Origin: Amycolatopsis sp. MtRt-6
Lineage (GTDB): Bacteria > Actinomycetota > Actinomycetes > Mycobacteriales > Pseudonocardiaceae
NCBI RefSeq assembly: GCF_017308975.1
Contig: NZ_JADWPD010000003.1
Location: 310,001 to 374,000, forward strand
DNA length: 64,000 nt
Reading direction: 5' to 3'
Shown here: one piece after another, positions 35,664 to 42,468 of the stretch
How the letters are laid out: each line of letters begins with the position of its first letter
Position numbering within the stretch: position 1 is the first letter of the stretch
Program-made: the position numbers and the translations under genes
The notes under the pieces: generated by a model
Seen by the model: the letters and a program-made list of their open reading frames with translations, nothing else
The model's database searches: none
What the model was told of the DNA's origin: nothing

Positions 35664-36644
35664 CACGGCCCCCGATTTGATAGATCGCTCTAGCGAAGGT
35701 ACCGCGCGGCGGCCGCGCCCCGCCACGCCCCGGCCCCCGGGGGGGGAGGCCCCGGCGCAGCGGGGGGGGGCCACCGGGTAACCCGCCTTCGCGAAGGCCT
35801 TGGCCATCGGGACGTTGCCGACGTCGGTGCCCGCGACGATCCGGTCCGCGCCGTAGCCGACGAGGTCGTGCGTGGCCTCGACCAGCAGGTCGTAGGCGTA
35901 GCCGTGGCCTCGCTGCTCGGGCACCACGGCCACGTAGCCGATCACCGGGTCGTAGACGTTGCGGCTGGGCAAGGTAAGGCCGACCAACTCGCCTTCGCGC
36001 GTGTACGCCAGCCGCCACCAGTCACGCGGCCCCGGCATCCACTTCATCAGGTCGAGGTCCTCCTGCGCGGCCGCGTCGAGGCCGTGCTCCTCGATGGTCT
36101 TCCGCGCGTGCGCGTCGAGGCTGCCGACGTGCACCCGCTTGAAGACGTCGAGGATGACGTCGTCGTCTGGCTCCGGCCGGAACTCGAGCCGGCCGGGCTT
36201 CTCCGGCAGGCCGTTTTCCGGGGTCCAGCGGAAGCGGTAGCGCTCGACGAGCTTGCGGTAGCCCGCCTTTTCGGCCGCCTCGACCCGGCCGTTCACTTCG
36301 CGTGCGACGTCCGGATCGTCCTGCCAGCCTGGCGGCGTGTGCAGGGCGTACTCGGCACGCAGCGGCGCCGTCTTCAGCAGCTCGACCGCCGCGTCGAAGT
36401 CGGTGAAGTCGAACCAGTCCAGGGCGACCGGGTCTTCGCCGGGCTTGGCCCACCAGGCGGCCCGGGCCACGACGACGTCGTCGCGCAGCGCGACCCAGAC
36501 CCGCTCGGGCGGGTATTCGCCCCGCTTCGCCATCTCGGTGAAGTCGTCGCCGAGCAGCTTGCGGCCGACGAGACCGCGGTCGGGCAGGGAGGTGAACAGT
36601 GCTTCTTCGCCCGCTTCGAGCGGGCGAATGACCAGATCGGTCAT
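35238..36644 (-). CDS. GNAT-family N-acetyltransferase (frame runs into next gene)
   Basis: From ATG 36644 (GGAAGGA upstream) about 290 residues form a double-GNAT protein: an N-terminal half (RPLEAGEEALFTSL through FKRVHVGS) and a C-terminal acetyl-CoA domain with GYVAVVPEQRGHGYAYDLL and GNVPMAKAFAKAGYPV. It should acetylate an amine of unknown identity. After residue 290 the frame enters a C- and G-homopolymer stretch (35710-35780) and continues, without a stop, into the membrane protein that has its own start at 35663. A natural fusion is unlikely; the true 3' end probably lies in the homopolymer region, where a sequencing error or slip would hide the stop. A leader peptide with attenuator-like hairpins precedes it. 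Confidence 0.7.
   Translation of the reverse strand: MTDLVIRPLEAGEEALFTSLPDRGLVGRKLLGDDFTEMAKRGEYPPERVWVALRDDVVVARAAWWAKPGEDPVALDWFDFTDFDAAVELLKTAPLRAEYALHTPPGWQDDPDVAREVNGRVEAAEKAGYRKLVERYRFRWTPENGLPEKPGRLEFRPEPDDDVILDVFKRVHVGSLDAHARKTIEEHGLDAAAQEDLDLMKWMPGPRDWWRLAYTREGELVGLTLPSRNVYDPVIGYVAVVPEQRGHGYAYDLLVEATHDLVGYGADRIVAGTDVGNVPMAKAFAKAGYPVAPPRCAGASPPGGRGVAGRGRRAVPSLERSIKSGAVMDKGLAPLRVILAFSLLSTAIHYAHNAIRYADYPQLQGISVLAGGIVVAGTWVLLTAFGWLGYRAYVRHRYPRALAFLLVYSLAGMVTLGHFLTGVPRIPAFWFATIFTDAAAGLALWVFLTWAWATLNRVTTRDQFSTQH
35685..35696. promoter_or_regulatory. Short palindrome upstream of membrane protein gene
   Basis: TCGCT-CT-AGCGA, within GATAGATCGCTCTAGCGAAG, looks like a TetR-type operator 22 bases upstream of the membrane-protein start. 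This AT-containing patch also separates that gene functionally from the homopolymer-rich stretch further upstream. Confidence 0.35.
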
Positions 36645-36663
36645 GAAAGTCCTTCCAGGAGTA

Positions 36664-36769
36664 CGCGCTCCCGGTCAGACAGCCGGCACCCTCGCGGCGA
36701 GGTGGGAGCGCGCGATCGGTTGCGTGATCATCGTTCCCACCTCCTTTCTCCTGTTCGAGGGTGCGCCGG
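36664..36769 (-). promoter_or_regulatory. Attenuator-like leader of the GNAT gene
   Basis: On the minus strand three mutually exclusive pairings are possible. The uORF ribosome site 36732-36743 pairs (11/12) with uORF codons 36699-36710. Leader bases 36756-36769 pair with 36683-36694 (12 pairs, one small bulge). CGCGCTCCC (36704-36712, minus sense) pairs with 36664-36672 just before the GNAT ribosome site. A small inner hairpin, CCTCG/CGAGG, sits inside the uORF. Ribosome stalling on the uORF would decide which form is made. Confidence 0.55.
36675..36731 (-). CDS. Leader peptide (18 aa) upstream of GNAT gene
   Basis: The peptide is MITQPIARSHLAARVPAV, followed by TGA. AAAGGAGGTGGGAACG gives a near-perfect ribosome site eight bases before the ATG, the strongest in this region, while the GNAT gene 30 bases further on has a weaker one. 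The peptide resembles known short leaders in its Arg/Ala/Val tail but is not one I can name. Coupling with the surrounding hairpins points to translational attenuation, as in Erm-type or other antibiotic-induced leaders. Translation is inferred from signals only. Confidence 0.55.
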   Translation of the reverse strand: MITQPIARSHLAARVPAV

Positions 36770-36797
36770 TGACCTTAGTGGCACCCGCCCGCGGTGA

Positions 36798-39225
36798 TCA
36801 ACGTATTTTCTGCAGCACCACCCGCGTGCTCAGCCGCGGTTCGGCGTAGGAGTGCGACGCCTCCACGACGTACTCGCCCGCGATGTGCTGCCAGCCGTCC
36901 TGCCAGACTTCGGCCGACCTCGCCGCGATGACGACGTCGGCCTCGACGGTCTCGCCGGGCCGGGCTTCGACGCTCGCGAACCCGGCGAGCCAGCGCCGCG
37001 GGCGGTCGCCGCGTTCGGTCGGGACGAGATAGATCTGGACGACTTCGCGCCCCTTGCGCGTTCCGGTGTTGCGTACGCGGACCCGGACGCGCGCGCCGCC
37101 TTCGTCGTCCGGGTAGGCGTCGAGCTCTTCGTACTCCCACGTCGTGTAGCCCTGGCCCTGACCGAACCAGTACGCGGGTTGCCGGTCGGCGCGGGCCCAG
37201 GCGCCGTAGCCGATGTACACGCCTTCGTCGTATTCGAGCACGCCGTCTTCCGGCGTCACGTTGGTGACCGGCGCGTCTTCCAGCTTCGCCGGCCAGGTCG
37301 TGGGCAGGCGGCCGCCGGGTTCTTCGCGGCCGAAGAGAACGTCGGCGAGCGCGTCGCCGCCGGCCTGGCCGGGGAACCAGGTAAGCAGCACGGCGGCGAC
37401 GTCGTCGCGCCACGGCAGCTCGACCGGGGAGCCGGCGTTGACGACCACGACGGTGTTCCGGTTCGCCGCGGCGACGCGCGCGACGAGTTCGTCCTGGCGC
37501 CCGGGCAGGGCGAGGGACGTCCGGTCGAAACCTTCGCTCTCGACCTCGGCGGTCGTGCCGACCACGACGACGGCGACCTCCGACTTCGCCGCGAGGGCCA
37601 CGGCTTCGTCGAGGCTCGCGTCCGGGTCGAGGACCGGGCCGCGGTGGCCGAGCGCGAAGGTGACCCAGGCGAAGGTGCCCCTGGCGAACTCCGCCATCTC
37701 CGAGGGGATCCAGTAGGTCAGGCTGACGTCGACCGGCTCGCCCGCGGTCAGCTCGACCTCCCGCCGCTGCTCGTGGACCTGCATGACGGACGTGAAGATG
37801 TCCCCGCCTTCGGGGAGGTTCACGCCGTCGAAGACGGTGTGGCCGGCGACGGTGAGGCGGAGGTCGCCCGGACCGGTGATGCCGAAGGTGTGCGTGCCGC
37901 TGCGGTCCGGCAGGAACGTGCCGGCGATCTCGACCGAGCCGAGCGTGCCGATGTCGAGGCCGGCCGGCAGTTTCGCCGATCCAGTCGATCCTGGCTTTGC
38001 GCAAGGGGAATTCCGCGAGTTCGGTGCCGTCGGCGGCGCGGGCGGTCGCGCGGAGCCGGAAATTGTCGGTGGCGGTCGGTAACGTCGTGCGCGGATCGGC
38101 ACCGGGTGCGTAAGCGAGCTCGGTACCAGCGGGAACGGCGGCTTTCAGGCCGTCGAGAGGGGAGGCGACGTGGTCGGGGAACACGGTGGCACTGCCGCCG
38201 CCGAGGATCTTCGGGTCCGCGGCGAGCGCGCCGATGAGCGCGATGCTCTGCGGGTTCCGCAGGGGCAGCACGCCGGTTTCGTTGCGGAGCAGCACGAACG
38301 ACCGGTGCGCGACCTCGCGCGCGACCGCATCACCGTCCATATCGGACGCTTCGGGCGCGGGGGTGTCGCCGAGCGCGCCGGTCCGGTGGGCGAGCAGGAG
38401 CACGCGGCGCACCATGGCGTCGACCACTGCTTCGTCGGCTTCGCCGCCACGCACCGCTTCGGCGAGCCGGTCGCCGAACACCGTGCGGGGGCCGGGCATG
38501 GCCACGTCGAGGCCGCCGTTGGCGGAGGCGACGGTGTCGCGCGCGGCCAGCCAGTCGGAGACGACGAAGCCGTCGAAACCCCATTCGCCGCGCAGCACGC
38601 CGTTGACGAGTTCGGCGTGCTGGGTCATCGTGGCGCCGTTGACACCGTTGTAGGCGGCCATGATCCCCCACGGCTTCGCGCGCCGGACGATGAGCTCGAA
38701 CGGCGCGAGGTAGAGCTCGCGCAGGGCACGCTCGCCCACGCGCACGTCGACGGTGAAGCGTTCGGTCTCGAAGTCGTTGGCGACGAAGTGCTTGACCGTG
38801 ACGGCGACCCCGCCGTCCTGCACGCCGGTGACGTAGCCGGCGCCGATCATCCCGGTGAGGAGGGGGTCTTCGGAGTAGCACTCGAAGTGCCGTCCACCCA
38901 GTGGCGAGCGGTGGAGGTTGACCGTCGGGGCGAGCAGCACGTGCACGCCCTTGCGCCGGGCTTCCTGCGCGAGCAGGCGGCCGGCCTTGACCGCCAGGCG
39001 CGGGTCCCAGCTCGCGGCGAGCGCGGTCGGGCTGGGCAGCGTCACCGAGGGGTCGTCCGGGCTCCAGTGCGTCCCGCGGACACCCACCGGGCCGTCGGAG
39101 AGCACCAGGGAGGCGAGCCCGATCCGCGGCAGCGCGGGCAGCGACCAGACGTCCTGACCGGCGAGCAGGCTCGCCTTCGCGTCCAGGTCGAGTTCGGCCA
39201 GCAGGGCGTCGACGTCGAAGCTCAT
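36798..39225 (-). pseudogene. GH3 beta-glucosidase with PA14 domain, frameshifted
   Basis: ATG 39225 (GGAGG upstream) opens a GH3 enzyme of the bglB type. The N-terminal barrel has the nucleophile D224 in GFDGFVVSDWLA and the KHFVANDFE substrate motif. At about residue 417 (near 37974) the frame is lost. One frame over, the protein resumes with AKLPAGLDIGTLGSVEIAGTF, the PA14 insert, then the GH3 C-terminal domain (VVVVGTTAEVESEGFDRTSLALPGRQ) and a fibronectin III-like tail, to a stop at 36798. One base extra or two missing explains the break. Except for that the gene is intact, so a sequencing error or a very recent mutation is likely. It would hydrolyse beta-glucosides or xylosides inside the cell. 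Confidence 0.85.
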
Positions 39226-39276
39226 GCGCATCCTCCGGGAACGGTCCTGCTGTCACCTTACCTGGCGATGAGTAGT

Positions 39277-39289
39277 GAACGTTATGTTC
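39277..39289. promoter_or_regulatory. TetR-type operator candidate
   Basis: GAACGTTATGTTC (GAAC-N5-GTTC) lies in the 95-base gap between the divergent GH3 and TetR genes. Position and symmetry suggest that the TetR protein controls both its own gene and the glucosidase. Confidence 0.4.
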
Positions 39290-39320
39290 TCGTGACATTT
39301 TCTGCCGTAGGCTCGGGATC

Positions 39321-39902
39321 ATGACCCGGGCCAGGGGCGCCGACCGCCGAGCCAGCATCGTCCGCGCGGCGTTCGAGGTGATCGCCGAGCGCGGCTACCG
39401 CGGCACGTCACTGGCCGCGGTGGCCGAGCGCGTCGGGCTGACGCAGCAGGGGCTGATGCACTACTTCCCCACGAAGGAAGATCTGCTGACGGCGGTGCTG
39501 GAGACCCGCGACGAGTGGGACCTGCTGCACTTCGGCCACGCCCGGCCGGGCGACCCGTCGGCGATTTCGGTGAGCCAGCTGGCGGAGCTGGTCGACTACA
39601 ACGCCACGCGGCCGGGGATAGTCCAGACGTACACGGTGCTGTCGGCGGACAGCGTCACGGAGGACCACCCGGCGCGGCAGTACTTCCACGACCGCTACGC
39701 CCGGGTCCGGGCGGGCATGACCCAGATGCTCGAACGCCACCGCGACGAGCTGCCCCCGGGCACCACGCCGGAACAGCTGGCCCCGATCGCCATCGCGGTC
39801 CTCGACGGCCTCCAGCTGCAGTGGCTGCTCGACCCGGAGGAGGTCGACATGTCCGCCGGGTTCCGCACGTTCCTGACCCTGCTGGGGGTGAAGCCGGACT
39901 GA
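39321..39902 (+). CDS. TetR-family regulator
   Basis: A 193-residue TetR repressor. The DNA-binding domain RASIVRAAFEVIAERGYRGTSLAAVAERVGLTQQGLMHYFPTKEDLL is canonical. The C-terminal ligand domain resembles TetR_C_6-like regulators often found beside glycosidase genes (QLAELVDYNATRPGIVQTYTVLSADS). It is divergent from the GH3 gene and is its probable regulator. Confidence 0.88.
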   Translation: MTRARGADRRASIVRAAFEVIAERGYRGTSLAAVAERVGLTQQGLMHYFPTKEDLLTAVLETRDEWDLLHFGHARPGDPSAISVSQLAELVDYNATRPGIVQTYTVLSADSVTEDHPARQYFHDRYARVRAGMTQMLERHRDELPPGTTPEQLAPIAIAVLDGLQLQWLLDPEEVDMSAGFRTFLTLLGVKPD

Positions 39903-39905
39903 CGG

Positions 39906-40289
39906 TCAGCCCATTCCCACGCTCTGGCGCTCCACCTCGATCAGCAGGACGACCCGCTCCTGCTCACGCGGGTACGGACCACCGGTGTACTTGGCCGCGA
40001 TCCGGTCGACGATCGCCCAGGCGGCGTCACCCTCGACCCACTCCACCACGCGCCCACGGATGATCACCGGCTCGAACGGGTTGTCCACCGGGGTCAGGGA
40101 GAGCGCGACACGCGGGTCACGGCGCAGGTTGCGGGCCTTGCGGGAGTCCGGCCCGGTGAGGACGGCGATGCGGTCGCCTTCCGGGTCGACCCAGACCGGG
40201 ACGGAGTGCGGCGCGCCGTCGGGCAGGACGGTGGCCAGGTGACCGGTCACGGTCGTGGCGAGGACGCGGCGGACGTCGGCGTCAAGCAT
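39906..40289 (-). CDS. PPOX-class F420/FMN-dependent protein
   Basis: A 127-residue split beta-barrel flavin/F420-binding protein of the pyridoxamine phosphate oxidase-like superfamily. TGHLATVLPDGAPHSVPVWVDPEGD and SRKARNLRRDPRVALSLT are the cofactor-binding strands common in actinobacterial F420-dependent oxidoreductases. The reaction is unknown. It follows the DHFR-like gene by 17 bases and starts at ATG 40289 with AAGGAG upstream. Convergent with the TetR gene, three bases apart. Confidence 0.8.
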   Translation of the reverse strand: MLDADVRRVLATTVTGHLATVLPDGAPHSVPVWVDPEGDRIAVLTGPDSRKARNLRRDPRVALSLTPVDNPFEPVIIRGRVVEWVEGDAAWAIVDRIAAKYTGGPYPREQERVVLLIEVERQSVGMG

Positions 40290-40306
40290 GGTCGGCTCCT
40301 TGGGTT

Positions 40307-40909
40307 TCAGGCGACGGGGTTTCCGGCGACGGAGTAGTGGAGGTGGGTGACGCCGGGCGCGGCCACGGCCTCGATCAGGCTCAGCCGCACGTGCGAAGGC
40401 AGCTCCCGGAAGAACGACCGGCCACCACCGAGCAGGACCGGCACCTGGTGCAGCACGACTTCGTCGACGAGCCCGGCCCGCAGCGCCGAGGCCAGGACAC
40501 CGCCACCCATCAGGCCGACGTCCTTGCCACCGGCCGCCTCGCGGGCCGCCGCGATCGCGTCCTCGACGTTGCCGACCAGGGTCTGCCGCTCGGTCAGCTC
40601 CGGCGCGGGCCGGTGGCTGACCAGGAACAACGGCGCATTCGGGTGCGGGCTGCCGCCGCCAAAGCGCTCCGAGTCCTCGTAGGTGTTGCGCCCCGCCACG
40701 ATCGCACCCACCCGGCCGGCGAGCGAGTCGAAGACGCGGGCGCTCGGCTCGCTGAGCTTGAAGAAGTCGAAAACCCGGCTCCGCGTGTCCCCGTCGGAGT
40801 ACCAGTCGAAGAGCATCCCACCGTCGCCGAGGCCCTGACCGGGGCGAGCGCCGCGACCGGTGATGTAGCCGTCGACCGACACGGCGTGAGCGCTGATGAC
40901 CTTGCTCAT
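40307..40909 (-). CDS. Dihydrofolate reductase family protein (RibD_C-like)
   Basis: A 200-residue protein of the RibD C-terminal/DHFR fold, KVISAHAVSVDGYITGRGARPGQGL being the usual start. Later motifs are AGRNTYEDSERFGG and GLMGGGVLASALRAGLVDEVVLHQVPVLLGGGRSFF, the NADPH-binding segment. Actinobacterial members are NADPH-dependent reductases of uncertain substrate. It is transcribed away from an HxlR gene with a clear operator between them and is followed by the PPOX gene. Confidence 0.85.
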   Translation of the reverse strand: MSKVISAHAVSVDGYITGRGARPGQGLGDGGMLFDWYSDGDTRSRVFDFFKLSEPSARVFDSLAGRVGAIVAGRNTYEDSERFGGGSPHPNAPLFLVSHRPAPELTERQTLVGNVEDAIAAAREAAGGKDVGLMGGGVLASALRAGLVDEVVLHQVPVLLGGGRSFFRELPSHVRLSLIEAVAAPGVTHLHYSVAGNPVA

Positions 40910-40962
40910 CGGGCATTCCCTTCTGGGTTCCTTCAGGAGACTCCAGAACCGTAGCAGCTCAA

Positions 40963-40977
40963 GTTCCTTAAGGGAAC
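40963..40977. promoter_or_regulatory. HxlR operator candidate
   Basis: GTTCCTTAAGGGAAC is a near-perfect palindrome between the divergent DHFR-like and HxlR genes, 22 bases before the latter. A looser GGTTCC...GAACC pair lies just upstream (40927-40950), suggesting two operators. Confidence 0.5.
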
Positions 40978-40998
40978 CCCGAGTGCTAGCCTGGGTTC

Positions 40999-41454
40999 AT
41001 GCAGCGCACGAACTTCAGCGAACTGGCGGCCTGCTCGATCGCACGCACGCTCGACGTCATCGGCGAACCGTGGTCACCACTGATCCTGCGCGACGTGTGG
41101 GCCGGGATCAGCCGGTTCGAGCAGCTCCAGGCGGACCTGGGCATCTCGCGCAAGGTGCTCACCGAGCGGCTCAACCACCTGGTGGCCGAGGAGGTCCTCG
41201 AGCGCCGCCCGTACGACAGCCGTCCGCGCTACGAGTACGTGCTGACCGAAAAGGGCACCGAGCTGGTGGACATGCTCATGGTGATGACCCGCTGGGGCGA
41301 CAGGTGGCTGGCGGGCAAGGCGGGCCCCCCGGTGCTCTACCGCCACCACGCGTGCGGCGAAATAGGCACCGTAGACCTGCGCTGCACCCATTGCGGCGAG
41401 CCGATGCACGCCACCGACATCGACTTACTGGCCGGCCCCGGCTCCACCCGCTGA
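40999..41454 (+). CDS. HxlR-family regulator with C-terminal zinc ribbon
   Basis: A 151-residue HxlR protein. CSIARTLDVIGEPWSPLILRDVWAGISRFEQLQADLGISRKVLTERLNHLV is the standard DNA-binding domain, with the family cysteine near the N-terminus. After residue 110 it carries a C-terminal extension with HHACGE and CTHCGEPM, an added Cys/His zinc ribbon seen in a subset of actinobacterial HxlR proteins. It probably controls the divergent DHFR-like/PPOX operon. Confidence 0.85.
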   Translation: MQRTNFSELAACSIARTLDVIGEPWSPLILRDVWAGISRFEQLQADLGISRKVLTERLNHLVAEEVLERRPYDSRPRYEYVLTEKGTELVDMLMVMTRWGDRWLAGKAGPPVLYRHHACGEIGTVDLRCTHCGEPMHATDIDLLAGPGSTR

Positions 41455-41463
41455 GCGACGCCG

Positions 41464-41910
41464 CTACAGCAGCCGCGGCTGAGCCACCACCGCACGCAAC
41501 CGCTGGAGCGTCCGCAGCGTCGTCTCCAGATCCTCCAGCGGCACCTCGGCCGCGATCTCCTCCGCCCACGCGACCTGCGCCTCCCCCAAGGCCCGCATCG
41601 CCGCGCGCGCCTGCCGCGTCAACGCCAGCAACGGCGCCCGCGCGTCGGCCGGGTTCGGCAGGCGGTCCAGCATTCCGTTGCGCAGCAAGCGGTTCACTGT
41701 CTCCTGCACACTCTGCCGCCGCAGCCCGCGGCGGCGGGCCACCTCCGCAGCCGTCGCCGGGCCGTCCTCGAGGAAGCCCAGCACCTGCCACTGGGCCGCC
41801 GTCAGCCCGACCGGCGCCGTCAGCGCGTCGCCCGCGGCGAGGAAACCGCCGTTGCAGGCGAAGACCGCGTCGATCACGCGGGTGAACGTCTCGGCTCGAT
41901 GCGACCGCAT
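41464..41910 (-). CDS. MarR-family regulator
   Basis: A 148-residue MarR protein: LTAAQWQVLGFLEDGPATAAEVARRRGLRRQSVQETVNRLLRNGML is the winged-helix core, followed by a wing, NPADARAPLLALTRQARA. It starts at ATG 41910. A perfect 18-bp palindrome 19 bases upstream is the likely operator and also lies in front of the divergent DUF1579 gene. Confidence 0.85.
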   Translation of the reverse strand: MRSHRAETFTRVIDAVFACNGGFLAAGDALTAPVGLTAAQWQVLGFLEDGPATAAEVARRRGLRRQSVQETVNRLLRNGMLDRLPNPADARAPLLALTRQARAAMRALGEAQVAWAEEIAAEVPLEDLETTLRTLQRLRAVVAQPRLL

Positions 41911-41928
41911 GCGTGCTAGTCTCGCACA

Positions 41929-41946
41929 TCGACAGGTACCTGTCGA
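41929..41946. promoter_or_regulatory. MarR operator, perfect 18-bp palindrome
   Basis: TCGACAGGTACCTGTCGA is a perfect palindrome in the 49-base gap between marR and the DUF1579 gene. It sits where it can block both promoters. Confidence 0.7.
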
Positions 41947-41959
41947 AATGGAGACGACC

Positions 41960-42427
41960 ATGGACATGCCCCGCCTCGGCCCCGCGCACGACGCGCTGAA
42001 GGCGTTCGTCGGCGACTGGACCGGCACCGAAGAGCTCGCCGCCTCGCCGTGGGCGCCGGCCTCGACCGCGCGCGCCGACTGTGAATACCGCTTGGCGCTC
42101 AATGGCTTCGCCGTGGTCCAGCACTACCGGCAACGCCGCGAGGACGGGTCGGAGTTCCTCGGCCACAACGTCTTCACCGCCGATCCGGCCACCGGCGAGA
42201 CGCTCTGGTACGGCTTCGACAGCTACGGCTTCCCGCCCGCGTCGCCCGCCCGCGGCAGCTGGACCGGCGAAACGCTGACCCTCGAAAAGCACACCGCGCG
42301 CGGGGTGGCCCGGCACCGGCTCACCCCGGACGGCGGGACGCTGACGCACGAGATCGACGTCCGGATGGGTGAAAACCCGGAGTACAGGCCGTTTTTGCGG
42401 GCCAGGTACACCCGGAAGAACCAGTAG
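41960..42427 (+). CDS. DUF1579-like protein
   Basis: A 155-residue protein of the DUF1579 family. AHDALKAFVGDWTGTEEL is the family's opening signature, FAVVQHYRQRREDGSEFLGHNVFTADPATGETLWYGFD is the typical central beta-barrel part. These lipocalin-like proteins have no known reaction. ATG 41960 has GGAG six bases upstream; an ATG at 41948 is also possible. A MarR operator directly upstream suggests ligand-induced expression. Confidence 0.75.
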   Translation: MDMPRLGPAHDALKAFVGDWTGTEELAASPWAPASTARADCEYRLALNGFAVVQHYRQRREDGSEFLGHNVFTADPATGETLWYGFDSYGFPPASPARGSWTGETLTLEKHTARGVARHRLTPDGGTLTHEIDVRMGENPEYRPFLRARYTRKNQ

Positions 42428-42468
42428 CGCCCCCGAAATTGTCGGACCCCCGGAGTACAGATGAGGGC

